Shown here one piece after another: positions 37,641 through 47,505 of a stretch of 64,000 bases of DNA. The notes under the pieces are model-generated. The model searched no databases. It was not told where the DNA came from and worked only from the letters and a program-made list of their open reading frames with translations. The first letter of the stretch is position 1, and the number at the start of each line of letters is the position of its first letter. Source of the DNA: Piscinibacter sp. HJYY11. Lineage in GTDB: Bacteria > Pseudomonadota > Gammaproteobacteria > Burkholderiales > Burkholderiaceae_C. The stretch covers positions 4,452,746 to 4,516,745 of the forward strand of contig NZ_JAERQZ010000001.1 in NCBI RefSeq assembly GCF_016735515.1, written 5' to 3'. A program made the position numbers and the translations under genes.

Positions 37641-38529
37641 CCGAAGGCGTGGCCGGCTTGCGCAGGATGAGCACGTTGCCGGCCACCGCCAGCAGCACGC
37701 CCACGCCGGCGAGTGCGTCGGGCCGGTAGCCCTCGAAGAGCGTCGAGATCACCAGCGCGAGGATGGGCGTCATCACGCCGATGGTGCCGGCCGGGCCAGC
37801 GCCCAGGCGCTCGAGCAGCGTCAGGTAGCACGCGAACGACAGCACCGAGCCGGCAAGTGCCAGGTAGAGCAATGCAATCCACCATGAGGCGGTGCTGGGC
37901 AGGGCGAACGCCTGGCCGCTCAGCAGCGCGATCAGCAGCACCGCCGCGCCGCCATAGAGCATGCCGAAGCCGAGGCTCGGCCACATCGACAGGCCCCGTG
38001 CGCCGTTGCGGCTGGCGAGCAGGCTGCCGATGGTCGACAGGAACACCGAGCCGGCGGTGAACACCACGCCGAGCATGGTGTTGCCGCCGACGTGGGTCTT
38101 GCCGAATTCGGGCCAGAAGATGAGGGCGACGCCCGCCAGGCCCAGGACGGCGCCGAGGATGAAGCGTCTCGTGAGCGGCGTGCCGAAGAACCATGCCGCG
38201 CCGATGCCGCCCGCCAGTGGCGAGGCCGAGTAGCCGACGGCCACCACGCCCGAGGGCAGGTAGCGCTCGGCGTGGTACACGCAGATGTACGACACGCCGT
38301 AGAGAAACACACCCTGCAGGGCAAACCACAGGTGCGCACGGCCGTTGAAGCGCAGGGTTTCGCCTCGCGCCGCGCGCCATGCGAGCACGCACGCCCCCGC
38401 CAGCATGAAGCGCAAGGCCACGCCGAGCTCCGGGGTGCTGCCTCCGATCTGGAAGGTGATGGCGTACCAGGTCGTGCTCCAGACGAGCACGCACACGGTG
38501 AAGAGAACGGAGACCGGCAGGCGCTGCAT
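37612..38529 (-). CDS. EamA/DMT-family transporter
   Basis: 305 residues from ATG 38529. Ten hydrophobic helices form two EamA repeats; the first contains VLVWSTTWYAITFQIGG and the second ends with GVLLAVAGNVLILRK. Members export amino acids or other small metabolites; the substrate cannot be told here. The ATG at 38529 is chosen because the first helix starts a few residues later. It lies ten bases after the MOSC gene and is probably co-transcribed with it. Confidence 0.88.
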   Translation of the reverse strand: MQRLPVSVLFTVCVLVWSTTWYAITFQIGGSTPELGVALRFMLAGACVLAWRAARGETLRFNGRAHLWFALQGVFLYGVSYICVYHAERYLPSGVVAVGYSASPLAGGIGAAWFFGTPLTRRFILGAVLGLAGVALIFWPEFGKTHVGGNTMLGVVFTAGSVFLSTIGSLLASRNGARGLSMWPSLGFGMLYGGAAVLLIALLSGQAFALPSTASWWIALLYLALAGSVLSFACYLTLLERLGAGPAGTIGVMTPILALVISTLFEGYRPDALAGVGVLLAVAGNVLILRKPATPSVRAASRAAE

Positions 38530-38539
38530 GCGGCAGCGC

Positions 38540-39394
38540 TCAGTCGAAGCGGTAGCTCGCCGTCCCCGCCTGCCCCACACGCAGCCCGCACTCGATGCCC
38601 TTGACGATCACCGCGTTCATCGCGAAGGTGATCGCGCCATCGAGCCGCGCGTCGGCCCGGAAGGTGCTCAGCGTGTCGCCCGGCTCGTGGCCTTGCACGC
38701 CGGTGGCCGGGTCGACGCTCGGGATGGTGCAGCGCGAGCAGGGCTTCACGAGCTTGAGCACCACCTCGCCTTCGGGCGTGTCGAAGCGGATCTCGTCGAG
38801 GTGGTCCTCGCCGAAGGCGTCGAGCCCCGACAGCACGATGTTGGGCCGGAAGCGGTTCATCTCGACGGGCGCGGCGCCGCGCTTGACGAGGCGTTCGTTC
38901 AGGTCGGCGAGCGAGGCGTCGGAGCTCACGAGCACCGGGTAGCCGTCGCTGAAGGCGTTCTCGGCGTCGAGGTCACCAGTCCACTGCTTGTTCGACAGCC
39001 GCTTCTGCTCGGGGTCGAAGCGGGCCAGGCGGCATTTCTGGCCGAGGAAATCGCTGAACCACTGCGCGGCCAGGTCGCCCATGTCGTAGGCGGCGACCTC
39101 GTCTTTCCAGACGGTGACGCGCGTCGGCGCTTCCACCGCATCGAGCGCGAGGTGCAGCGCCAGCATGCCGGGCGCCCGCAGCACCAGCTCACTGTGCTTG
39201 AGTGTGGGCACGATGAGCGCCATGCGGGGCAGCTCGCGCTGTGTGATGAAGCGGCCTTGCGTGTCGACCACCATCCAGGCCCGGTCGAATTCCAGCCCGG
39301 TCTCGATCAGCAGCGCGTCGCGCACGCCGATGCCGGCGCAGCTCTTGATCGGGTGCACATACAGCGCCGAGATCGCCACGTTCAGGTCGCTCAC
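38540..39394 (-). CDS. MOSC-domain protein (YcbX-like)
   Basis: 284 residues: an N-terminal beta-barrel MOSC_N domain (LYVHPIKSCAG, GLEFDRAWMVVD) and a C-terminal MOSC domain with NRFRPNIVLSG and the conserved Cys in LVKPCSRCTIPSVD. MOSC proteins bind molybdenum cofactor through that Cys. YcbX-type members reduce N-hydroxylated base analogues together with a reductase partner. No ferredoxin domain is fused at the C-terminus. The start overlaps the stop of the AsmA-like gene by four bases. Confidence 0.92.
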   Translation of the reverse strand: MSDLNVAISALYVHPIKSCAGIGVRDALLIETGLEFDRAWMVVDTQGRFITQRELPRMALIVPTLKHSELVLRAPGMLALHLALDAVEAPTRVTVWKDEVAAYDMGDLAAQWFSDFLGQKCRLARFDPEQKRLSNKQWTGDLDAENAFSDGYPVLVSSDASLADLNERLVKRGAAPVEMNRFRPNIVLSGLDAFGEDHLDEIRFDTPEGEVVLKLVKPCSRCTIPSVDPATGVQGHEPGDTLSTFRADARLDGAITFAMNAVIVKGIECGLRVGQAGTASYRFD

Positions 39395-41832
39395 TTGAAG
39401 ATCCCCTTCAGCTTGTCCTTGAGTTTGTCCTTGGCGGCGTCTTCCAGGCGCTGGCCGCTCGCGGCACCACTGGCCGGGCTCGCCGCACCGGGCAGACCGA
39501 GCTTGTCGCGCAGGCGGTCCTTGGCCTGCTGCTCGAGCTTGCTGCCCACTTCGGTCTTGAGCGCCTGCGCGGCGATGGCCGACCAGCGGATGCGCCAGTC
39601 CATCGCATCGAACGGCCCGGTGAGGTGCACCGGAATCGTGAGGCCCTTGAGCGCGGCGAGGTCGGCGCCGTCCTGCCCCTTGGAGGTGGAGGCGACCGTG
39701 GCACGCGCGGTGTAGTCGATGCGGCTCTTGCCGATGTCGAGCAGGCCATCGCCGCCCAGGCGCAGGAAGGGGCTCTTCATGTCGAGGTCGTTGCTGCGCG
39801 CCACACCTTCGCTGATCGCGAACGTGGCACTGAGCTCGGAGAAGTCGGTCTTCTCGGTGCGGCTTGCCTTCTGCACCTCGTCGCCACCCTTGAGGCCCAG
39901 CGTGGCCTTGGCCTGGCGCAGGCTCTTGGCGAGGTTCACGCCCTTGATCGCGCCGTCGCGCAGCTGCAGCGCGGCCTTGCCCTGCAGGCGCGACTTGAGT
40001 TCGTTGACGCTGCGGCCGGCGCTGTCGACGTCGAGCACCACGCGGCCCGTGCCTTCGAGGACGTCTTTCTGCGCCACGTCTTTCAGGAGCGCATTGACGT
40101 TGACGCCATTCGCGCTGCCTGCCACCGCGAGGCGGCTGGCCCGTGCATCGGCGAAGGCGTTGGCGACGAAGCTGCCGCCCCAGGCCTTGCCGCTCAGCTG
40201 GCCCACGCGCAGCATGCCGCCTTCGATCGTGGCGGCGAACACCACGTCGGCGATGCGGTAGGTCTGGTAGGCGAACTGACCGATCTTCACGTCGAACTTG
40301 CCTTGCACGGAACGCAGGGCCGAGAGGTCGACCGGCGTGTCGGCCGCCGTGCCGCTGCCGGACGACGGGCCCGACGCAGGCGTTGCGGTGGACGATGGCG
40401 GCAGCAGGCGGTTGAGGTCGAGAGACTCGAAGCGCGCCGCCACGTTGAGCGTCGTCGGCGTGGTCGCGAGGATGGCCTTGCCTTCGCTCGTGTACGGGTT
40501 GCCGTTGATCTGGCCCTTGAGCGCCCAGTTCGCCACCTGTGCCGAGGCGTCGGCCGTGCCTTGCAGCGTGAGGGCCAGCGGCTGCAGCGAAGGCTCGTGC
40601 AGTTGCAACTGGGTGTTGAGGCCTTCGAGCGCCACGGCACCCTTGGACGGCTGCAGCAGCAGCGTGGCGCGCACGGTGCCTTCGACGTTGCGCGGGCCGC
40701 TGCGGCCCTTCAGCGTGCTCTCGACACTGGGCACCACGATGCGCTCGAAGTTGCCACTCGGCGCGGCCGTCTTGAAGCTGGCATCGATGGAGGTCGGCCC
40801 GGCCAGGCTCAGCTGGCCGCTCAAGGGGCTGCCCGTCAAGGAGTCGCGCTTGACGACCAGCTCAGGCCAGTCGAGGTTGAGGTTCATCGGGTGGCCGCTG
40901 CTGGTGCCGCCGAGCTTGATGCGGAGCTTGCCGAGCTGCAGCGCCTGGCCGCTCGGGTCGAAGGCGAAGGCCTCGACGGCCAGCGACGACTTGACGAGCC
41001 GCAGCGTGCCGAGCCCCGCATCACCGGCGAGCTCGATCTTCTCGGCGCGCAGCGTGCCGTTGGCGGTGTCGAAGGCGATCGCGCCGCGCAGCGTGGCGTC
41101 GACCGTCTCGGCGCCGGGCAGCTTGCCCTTCCAGGCCAGCGACATGTCGTTCAGCGTCACGCCCTTGTTGGCGAGCTCGAGCTTGAGCTGCGTGCTGCCG
41201 TCGAGTTCGCCTTGCACCACAGGCGCGGTGAGCGCCAGCCGGGCCTTGAGCTTGACGGGCGACTCGACCCCATCGGCCAGACGCCCGGTGCTCACCGAGG
41301 CAAGCGCGATGTCGCCGGCGAGCTTGCCCTGCTCGTCGCGCAGGCTCAATTGCAGGTCGTCGAGCTGGATGCTGCTCACGTCGAAGCGCAGCGGCGAGCT
41401 GCTTTTTTCCGCAGGCTCGGTCTTGGGCTCGCCCTGCATGAAGTCGTCGACGTTGGAGCCGCCTTTCGCGTCGCGCCGGTAGACCACGCGCAGGCCCTTG
41501 GCCCGCACGCTGTCGACCACCACCTGCTGGCGCAAGAGCGGCAGCACGGCGACCGACAGCGCGGCCTCGTCCAGCTTCAGGAATTCATCGGGCCGATTCT
41601 TCTCGGACAGCGTGACGCCCGAGACCTGCACCGCCAGCCGCGGAAACACCGCGAGCTTGATCGGGCCGTCGATCGCCAGCGTGCGCTGGCGATGGGTTTT
41701 CATCCAGTCGACGGCCAAGCCCTTGTAGGCGTTGGGGTCGAAAGTGGCGACAAGGTAGGTCAGCACGGCTGCGATCAGCAGCACGAACACGCCTGCGCCG
41801 ATCAGCAGCTTGCGCATCCAGGAAGAAGTCAT
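39391..41832 (-). CDS. AsmA family protein
   Basis: 813 residues from ATG 41832; upstream in-frame sequence lacks family features. One N-terminal transmembrane helix (MRKLLIGAGVFVLLIAAVLTY region) is followed by a long beta-rich periplasmic domain. DPNAYKGLAVDWMKTHRQRT matches the AsmA start, and DGAIKGVNLAKSLRQAK matches the C-terminal AsmA domain. AsmA-like proteins are thought to help phospholipid transport or outer-membrane assembly. It is the first gene of an asmA-MOSC-EamA unit and is divergent from the ubiH-like gene. Confidence 0.9.
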   Translation of the reverse strand: MTSSWMRKLLIGAGVFVLLIAAVLTYLVATFDPNAYKGLAVDWMKTHRQRTLAIDGPIKLAVFPRLAVQVSGVTLSEKNRPDEFLKLDEAALSVAVLPLLRQQVVVDSVRAKGLRVVYRRDAKGGSNVDDFMQGEPKTEPAEKSSSPLRFDVSSIQLDDLQLSLRDEQGKLAGDIALASVSTGRLADGVESPVKLKARLALTAPVVQGELDGSTQLKLELANKGVTLNDMSLAWKGKLPGAETVDATLRGAIAFDTANGTLRAEKIELAGDAGLGTLRLVKSSLAVEAFAFDPSGQALQLGKLRIKLGGTSSGHPMNLNLDWPELVVKRDSLTGSPLSGQLSLAGPTSIDASFKTAAPSGNFERIVVPSVESTLKGRSGPRNVEGTVRATLLLQPSKGAVALEGLNTQLQLHEPSLQPLALTLQGTADASAQVANWALKGQINGNPYTSEGKAILATTPTTLNVAARFESLDLNRLLPPSSTATPASGPSSGSGTAADTPVDLSALRSVQGKFDVKIGQFAYQTYRIADVVFAATIEGGMLRVGQLSGKAWGGSFVANAFADARASRLAVAGSANGVNVNALLKDVAQKDVLEGTGRVVLDVDSAGRSVNELKSRLQGKAALQLRDGAIKGVNLAKSLRQAKATLGLKGGDEVQKASRTEKTDFSELSATFAISEGVARSNDLDMKSPFLRLGGDGLLDIGKSRIDYTARATVASTSKGQDGADLAALKGLTIPVHLTGPFDAMDWRIRWSAIAAQALKTEVGSKLEQQAKDRLRDKLGLPGAASPASGAASGQRLEDAAKDKLKDKLKGIFK

Positions 41833-41946
41833 GCAGGTCTCGTCCCTTGTGGGGATCGTGGGAAAAGTCCCGTAGCCTCGGAAAAGCCATCGGGAGATGG
41901 GGAAGAAACTGATTCTGCCCTGGGACCCTTGCCACATTCGCGTCTC

Positions 41947-41952
41947 TACAAT
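41947..41952 (+). promoter_or_regulatory. Candidate -10 box (TACAAT) directly before the ubiH-like gene
   Basis: TACAAT lies eight bases before the ATG at 41961, so the predicted transcript starts almost at the start codon. No Shine-Dalgarno sequence is present. The 128-base divergent gap must also hold the asmA promoter, which was not recognised. Confidence 0.4.
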
Positions 41953-41960
41953 GAAACGCC

Positions 41961-43079
41961 ATGAAACGCTTCGATGTCTGCGTGCTGGGTGCCGGTGTGG
42001 TGGGCCAGAGCCTGGCGCTGTCGCTGGCGCGCCAGGGTTTCCAGGTGGCATTGGTGTCACAGCCCGCGTCTGCGTCGGGTGAGGCCTCGCGTGTCGATGT
42101 GCGGGCCTATGCGCTCAACGCCGCGTCGGTCGAGCTGCTGAAGTCGCTCAAGGTGTGGGACGCGCTGCCCCCGCATGCGGCCACGCCGGTCTACGACATG
42201 CACATCGAGGGCGATGCGGCCTCGGGCCTGCTCGAGTTCTCGGCCTGGCAGCAGCGCTTCGGCGAGCTCGCGTGGATCGTCGATGCACCCGTGCTCGAAC
42301 AATCGATGGCCGCGGCCGTGCGCTATGCGCCCCATGTGACGCAGGTGACCGAGAAGGTCGAGGCCTCGCTCACCGCCCTTTGCGAAGGCAAGGCCTCGGC
42401 CACGCGTGAAGCGCTCGGCGTGACATGGGACCGCCACGACTATGGCCACACCGCCATCGCCGCGCGCCTGAGCGGGGACGCGCCGCACGCGAACACCGCG
42501 CGGCAGTGGTTCCGCCAGCCCGATGTGCTGGCCCTGCTGCCCTTCGATGCCCCGCAGCCCGGTCAGTCACATGCGCTGGTCTGGTCGATGCCGGAAGCGC
42601 GTGCGCAGGAGTTGATGGCACTCGACGCCGCCGCCTTCGAGCAGGCCTTGAACGAGGCCACCGGCGGCGCCTGCGGCACGCTGCACCTTGCCAGCGAACG
42701 CGTAGCCTGGCCGCTGATGCTGGCACGCGCGCGCAGCTGGTGCGGCCCCGGCTGGGTGCTGCTCGGCGACGCTGCCCACGTGGTGCACCCGCTCGCCGGG
42801 CAGGGCCTCAACCTGGGCCTGGCCGACGTGGCCACGCTCGCCACCGTCATCTCACAACGCGAAGCCTGGCGCGAGCTGGGCGATGCGCGCCTGCTGCGCC
42901 GCTACGAGCGGCAGCGCCAGGCGCCCACGATCGCGATGGGCCAGCTCACCGATGGCTTGTTGCGCTTGTTTTCACATGAGCAGCCGGCGCTGCGGGAACT
43001 CCGCAACCGAGGCATGACTCTCGTCAACCACCTTCCACCGCTCAAGCGCTGGCTCGCCTCGCGTGCGCTGGGTTCCTGA
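41961..43079 (+). CDS. UbiH/Coq6-family FAD-dependent hydroxylase
   Basis: 372 residues. The FAD-binding GxGxxG is in CVLGAGVVGQSLALSLAR, the DG-type motif is weak, and the second flavin motif reads LLGDAAHVVHPLAGQGLNLG. It should hydroxylate the ubiquinone ring at one position, but UbiH, UbiF, UbiI and UbiM cannot be separated by eye. The protein is slightly short. The quinone product feeds both the electron chain to the aa3 oxidase and the bo3 quinol oxidase. The dsbC-like gene follows 11 bases later. Confidence 0.88.
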   Translation: MKRFDVCVLGAGVVGQSLALSLARQGFQVALVSQPASASGEASRVDVRAYALNAASVELLKSLKVWDALPPHAATPVYDMHIEGDAASGLLEFSAWQQRFGELAWIVDAPVLEQSMAAAVRYAPHVTQVTEKVEASLTALCEGKASATREALGVTWDRHDYGHTAIAARLSGDAPHANTARQWFRQPDVLALLPFDAPQPGQSHALVWSMPEARAQELMALDAAAFEQALNEATGGACGTLHLASERVAWPLMLARARSWCGPGWVLLGDAAHVVHPLAGQGLNLGLADVATLATVISQREAWRELGDARLLRRYERQRQAPTIAMGQLTDGLLRLFSHEQPALRELRNRGMTLVNHLPPLKRWLASRALGS

Positions 43080-43090
43080 AAGAGACTCCC

Positions 43091-43870
43091 ATGTTGTCCT
43101 CCCTCATTTCCCGCGCCAGCCGCACCGCCGCCGCGGTGGCCCTCGGCACCCTGTTGTCGCACGCCGCCTTCGCCGACGAAGCCACCATCCGCAAGACACT
43201 CCCCGAGCGCCTGCCCAACCTGCCGCCCATCGACGAGGTGACCAAGACGCCGATCCCCGGCCTCTACGAAGTGCGCATCGGCACCGAGATCCTGTATTCC
43301 GACGAGAGCGGCAACCACGTGCTCCAGGGCCACCTGATCGACACCAAGACCCGCACCAGCCTCACCGAGGCGCGCATCAACAAGCTCACCGCGATCGAGT
43401 TCAACCAGCTGCCGCTGAAGGACGCCATCGTCTGGAAGAACGGCACCGGCGCCCGCAAGATCGCCGTCTTCGCCGACCCGAACTGTGGCTACTGCAAGAA
43501 GTTCGAGCAGGACCTGCAGAAGATCAAGAACGTCACCGTCTACACCTTCCTGCTGCCGGTGCTCGGCGGCGACTCGCCGCAGAAGTCGGAAAACATCTGG
43601 TGCGCGAAAGACCAGGCCAAGACCTGGCTGTCGTGGATGCTCGAAAACAAGACGCCGCCGCGCTACATGGGGACCTGCTCCACGCCGATCGAGCGCAACC
43701 TCGAGCTCTCGCGCAAGTACCGCATCAACGGCACGCCGGCGATCATCTTCACCGACGGCACGCGCATCCCCGGCGCCATCGACGCCGAGCGGCTCGAGAA
43801 GCAGCTCGTCGCGAGCGCTGCGGCCACCAAGCCCGGCCTCACCACCACCCCGCCTGCGACGAGCAACTGA
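43091..43870 (+). CDS. dsbC: DsbC-like periplasmic thiol:disulfide interchange protein
   Basis: 259 residues with a Sec signal peptide ending near AAFA. An N-terminal dimerisation domain is followed by a thioredoxin fold with the active site CGYC (Cys132-Cys135) in FADPNCGYCKKFEQDL. INGTPAIIFTDG supplies the cis-Pro loop. A second Cys pair (WCAKD and GTCSTP) may be a structural disulfide. It should isomerise wrong disulfides in the periplasm, kept reduced by DsbD. GAGA precedes the ATG. Confidence 0.93.
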   Translation: MLSSLISRASRTAAAVALGTLLSHAAFADEATIRKTLPERLPNLPPIDEVTKTPIPGLYEVRIGTEILYSDESGNHVLQGHLIDTKTRTSLTEARINKLTAIEFNQLPLKDAIVWKNGTGARKIAVFADPNCGYCKKFEQDLQKIKNVTVYTFLLPVLGGDSPQKSENIWCAKDQAKTWLSWMLENKTPPRYMGTCSTPIERNLELSRKYRINGTPAIIFTDGTRIPGAIDAERLEKQLVASAAATKPGLTTTPPATSN

Positions 43871-43880
43871 TCGCCGATCG

Positions 43881-45635
43881 ATGGTCACCTACCGCATCGA
43901 GATCGCCGACGCGCACGCCCACCTTTTCGCCGTCACCGTCACCATCCCGCAGCCGGCTGCCGAGCAGCACTTCAGCCTGCCGGCGTGGATTCCCGGCAGC
44001 TACCTGGTGCGCGAGTTCGCGCGCCACCTGTCGGGCCTGTCAGCCCGGCAGGGCGATCGTGCGCTGCCGCTGCAGCAGCTCGACAAGGCGACGTGGGTGG
44101 CCCGCTGCACCGGCCGTGCAGCACTGACGCTCAGCTACCAGGTCTACGCGTTCGACCCGTCGGTGCGCGCCGCCTACCTCGATGCGCAGCGAGCGTTCTT
44201 CAACGGCACCAGCGTCTTCGTGCGCGTGCACGGCCGCGAGGCCGAGCCGCAGCGCATGGAGATCAAGGCCCTGCCCAAGGGCTGGAAGGCGGGCACTGCG
44301 CTGCCGAGCGTCAAGATCGATGGGCGCGGCCAGGGCACGTACGAAGCGGCCGACTACGACGAGCTCGTCGACCACCCGGTCGAGCTGGGCGACTTCTGGC
44401 GCGGCGAGTTCAAGGCGGCCGGGGTGCCGCACGAGTTCATCGTCGCCGGTGCCTTGCCCGACTTCGACGGCGAGCGACTGCTGGCCGATGCGCGCCGCAT
44501 CTGCGAGACCGCCATCGCCTTCTGGCACGGCAAGAAGAAGACCTTCTTCAAGCGCTATGTCTTCATGCTCAACGCGGTCGACGATGGCTACGGCGGCCTC
44601 GAGCACCGTGCCAGCACCGCATTGATCGCCTCGCGGCGCGACCTGCCGCAGCGCAGCCGCCGCGAGTCGAAGGACCTGAGCGATGGCTACGTCACGCTGC
44701 TCGGGCTCATCAGCCACGAGTACTTCCACACCTGGAACGTGAAGCGCCTGCGGCCGAGCGAGTTCACCCGCTACGACTACACGCAGGAGAACTACACCGA
44801 GCTGCTGTGGTTCTTCGAAGGCTTCACCTCCTACTACGACGACCTGCTGCTGCTGCGCGCCGGCCTCATCGACGAGCCGCGCTACCTGAAGCTCGTGGCC
44901 AAGACACTCTCGGGCGTGCTCGGCATGCCGGGCCGGCAGGTGCAGAGCGTGGCGCAGGCGAGCTTCGATGCCTGGGTGAAGTACTACCGCACCGACGAGA
45001 ACACGCCCAACAGCACCATCAGCTACTACACCAAGGGCTCGCTGGTCGCGCTCGCGCTCGACCTCACGCTGCGCCACGAAGGCCGCGGCTCGCTCGACGA
45101 CGTGATGCGCCTGCTGTGGGAGCGCAGCGAGGGCGGGCCGGTGAGCGAGGCCGACATCGCGGCAGCCTTGGCGCAGGTCGGCGGCCGTTCGTACGAGAAG
45201 GAATTGAAGGCCTGGGTGCATGGCACCGACGACCCGGCGTGGCGCCTGCAGCTGGCCCGCGCCGGTGTCGACTGGAGCCAGCAGGCGCCCACCGTCGCGC
45301 AGCGCCTGGGCCTGCGTGTGTCGGAGAGTGCGCTCACCGGCATCAAGGTCACGCATGTGCTGCGCGGGGGCGCCGGCGAAGCGGCCGGCCTGGCCGCTGG
45401 CGACGAGGTGCTGGGTGCGGACAGCTGGCGCCTGCGACGCCTCGACGAGCTGCCGCGCCTCATGGCCGATGCGCGCAGCGTGCAGCTGCTGGTCTCGCGC
45501 GACCAGCGGCTGCGCACGCTCACCCTCTCGCTGCCGCCTGCGCCCGAGGCCGGCGCGGTGTCGCTCACCCTGGCCGGCGCCGACAAGACCCCGCCGGCGG
45601 CCATGGCGCTGCGGCGCGCATGGCTCACCGCCTGA
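43881..45635 (+). CDS. M61 family metallopeptidase with PDZ domain
   Basis: 584 residues from ATG 43881. The N-terminal beta domain precedes a thermolysin-like catalytic domain with HEYFH (His279-Glu280, His283) and the downstream Glu in LLWFFEGFTSYYDD. A C-terminal PDZ domain includes VLRGGAGEAAGLAAGDEVLG. The family includes glycyl aminopeptidases. No signal peptide is evident, so a cytoplasmic location is likely. Its end overlaps the next gene by 16 bases. Confidence 0.92.
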   Translation: MVTYRIEIADAHAHLFAVTVTIPQPAAEQHFSLPAWIPGSYLVREFARHLSGLSARQGDRALPLQQLDKATWVARCTGRAALTLSYQVYAFDPSVRAAYLDAQRAFFNGTSVFVRVHGREAEPQRMEIKALPKGWKAGTALPSVKIDGRGQGTYEAADYDELVDHPVELGDFWRGEFKAAGVPHEFIVAGALPDFDGERLLADARRICETAIAFWHGKKKTFFKRYVFMLNAVDDGYGGLEHRASTALIASRRDLPQRSRRESKDLSDGYVTLLGLISHEYFHTWNVKRLRPSEFTRYDYTQENYTELLWFFEGFTSYYDDLLLLRAGLIDEPRYLKLVAKTLSGVLGMPGRQVQSVAQASFDAWVKYYRTDENTPNSTISYYTKGSLVALALDLTLRHEGRGSLDDVMRLLWERSEGGPVSEADIAAALAQVGGRSYEKELKAWVHGTDDPAWRLQLARAGVDWSQQAPTVAQRLGLRVSESALTGIKVTHVLRGGAGEAAGLAAGDEVLGADSWRLRRLDELPRLMADARSVQLLVSRDQRLRTLTLSLPPAPEAGAVSLTLAGADKTPPAAMALRRAWLTA

Positions 45636-46720
45636 CACAGCGGCTCGCGGCGCCGCGTGCATGGGCGGCGCTGGGGTTGCTGCTGCTGGTGAGCTGGGCC
45701 CACGTCGGTGTGGCCGGGTGGATGGCCGAGCAGGCCGCGGCATTCGACCTGTCGTCGCCGCCCGAGGTGCAGCGCATCGAAGTCGCCTACGTGCGCGAGA
45801 TGCCCTTCACGGCGCCGGCACCACGCGCCGTGGCGCAGGCGGCGCCGGCGCAGCGGCGCACCCCGGCACCGGCGCCTGCGGCGCCCGAGCCTGCGGCGTC
45901 GGCACCGCTTCCGGCTGCCGAACCCGCTTCCTCGCCATCTTCGGTTGTCGAGGTGACCGCTCCCGAGCCGGCCGTGGTGGCCGCGGCGTCCGCCCCTGAG
46001 CTGGCGTCCAGCGCACCAGCCGCCTTCGAGTGGCCGGTCTCCACCCGCCTGCGCTACCTGCTCACCGGCCACGTGCGCGGCGAGGTGCACGGCCAGGCGC
46101 AGGTGGAGTGGATCCGCGCCGGCCCGCGCTACCAGGTGCACCTGGACGTGCAGGTCGGCCCGAGCTTCGCGCCCATCGCCTCGCGCCGCATGAGCAGCGA
46201 AGGCGAGATCACGCCCGACGGCCTGCTTCCGCATCGCTATGAGCAGGAGACGCGCCTCGCCTTCGACGGGCCCTATCGCGCCATCGTGCGCTTCGACGGC
46301 AGCCGGGTGTGGATGTCCAACGGCAACTCGATGGTGCAGCTCCCCGGCGTGCAGGACACCGCCAGCCAGTTCGTGCAGCTCGCCTACCTCTTCGACCGCG
46401 AGCCGCAGCGCCTGCGCGTGGGCGCGGTGGTCGAGGTGGTGCTGGCGATGCCGCGCAACGTGTCGGCGTGGGTCTACGACGTGGTGAAGGAAGAGTTGCT
46501 CCACACGCCCTTCGGCGAGGTGCCGTCCTACCACTTGAAGCCGCGCCGCGAGCCGCGGGTCGGCGGAGACCTGGTCACCGAGCTCTGGATTGCGCCGCAG
46601 CTGCGCCATTTGCCGATACGCTTTGTGATCCGCCAGGACGCCGAGAACTACGTCGATCTGATGCTCGACCGGCGCCCCGAACTGGCCGCCCCCGACCCCT
46701 CCACGCGAACACCACCATGA
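45620..46720 (+). CDS. DUF3108 protein with N-terminal membrane anchor
   Basis: 366 residues from ATG 45620. A transmembrane helix (about 14-35) and an Ala/Pro-rich linker (about 65-140) resemble a TonB-like spacer across the periplasm. The C-terminal domain (about 145-350) matches DUF3108, with [18 protein letters not shown] and [11 protein letters not shown]. The function is unknown. It overlaps the M61 gene at its start and the enoyl-CoA hydratase gene at its stop (ATGA), so the three are translationally linked. Confidence 0.82.
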   Translation: MAHRLTQRLAAPRAWAALGLLLLVSWAHVGVAGWMAEQAAAFDLSSPPEVQRIEVAYVREMPFTAPAPRAVAQAAPAQRRTPAPAPAAPEPAASAPLPAAEPASSPSSVVEVTAPEPAVVAAASAPELASSAPAAFEWPVSTRLRYLLTGHVRGEVHGQAQVEWIRAGPRYQVHLDVQVGPSFAPIASRRMSSEGEITPDGLLPHRYEQETRLAFDGPYRAIVRFDGSRVWMSNGNSMVQLPGVQDTASQFVQLAYLFDREPQRLRVGAVVEVVLAMPRNVSAWVYDVVKEELLHTPFGEVPSYHLKPRREPRVGGDLVTELWIAPQLRHLPIRFVIRQDAENYVDLMLDRRPELAAPDPSTRTPP

Positions 46721-47505
46721 CCTTCGAGAACATCCTCACCGAGCTGCACGGCAGCGGTGCCCTGAAAACGGGCCTCATCACGCTGCACCGCCCCAAGCAG
46801 CTCAACGCCCTCAACGACGCGCTGATGAACGAGCTGGGCACTGCCCTCAAGGCCTACGAGGCCGACGACAGCGTGGGCTGCATCGTCGTCACCGGCAGCG
46901 AAAAGGCCTTCGCCGCCGGCGCCGACATCAGTGCGATGGCGACGTGGGGCTACATGGACGTCTACAAGTCCGACTACATCACCCGCAACTGGGAGACCAT
47001 CCGCAGCATCCGCAAGCCCGTGATCGCCGCGGTGGCCGGCTTTGCGCTCGGTGGCGGCTGCGAGCTCGCGATGATGTGCGACATCGTCATCGCGGCCGAC
47101 ACCGCGAAGTTCGGCCAGCCCGAGATCAAGCTCGGCATCATCCCCGGCGCCGGCGGCACGCAGCGCCTGCCGCGTGCGGTGGGCAAGGCCAAGGCGATGG
47201 ACCTGGTGCTCACCGGCCGCATGATGGACGCGGCCGAAGCCGAGCGCGCCGGGCTCGTCTCCCGCGTGGTGCCGGCGGCCGAGCTCCTCGACGTGGCGCT
47301 CGCCGCCGCGCAGACCATCTGCGAATTCAGCGGCCCGAGCGTGATGATGGCCAAGGAGTGCGTGAACCGCGCCTACGAGTCGCCGCTGTCGGACGGCGTC
47401 ACCTTCGAGCGCCGGGTCTTCCACTCGCTTTTTGCCACTGAGGACCAGAAGGAAGGCATGGACGCTTTCTTGCACAAGCGCAAGCCTGAGTTCAAGCAAC
47501 GCTAG
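46717..47505 (+). CDS. Enoyl-CoA hydratase
   Basis: 262 residues, crotonase fold. Both catalytic glutamates are present, in [14 protein letters not shown] and [19 protein letters not shown]. It should hydrate trans-2-enoyl-CoA in fatty-acid or aromatic degradation. The specific pathway is not shown by neighbours. Its TAG stop overlaps that of the convergent ruvC gene in a shared CTAG. Confidence 0.94.
   Translation: MTFENILTELHGSGALKTGLITLHRPKQLNALNDALMNELGTALKAYEADDSVGCIVVTGSEKAFAAGADISAMATWGYMDVYKSDYITRNWETIRSIRKPVIAAVAGFALGGGCELAMMCDIVIAADTAKFGQPEIKLGIIPGAGGTQRLPRAVGKAKAMDLVLTGRMMDAAEAERAGLVSRVVPAAELLDVALAAAQTICEFSGPSVMMAKECVNRAYESPLSDGVTFERRVFHSLFATEDQKEGMDAFLHKRKPEFKQR

Noticed and set aside
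39625..41964. A 779-residue open frame on the plus strand
   Set aside because: It is opposite the AsmA-like gene and rich in Arg/Ala/Gly/His without motifs.
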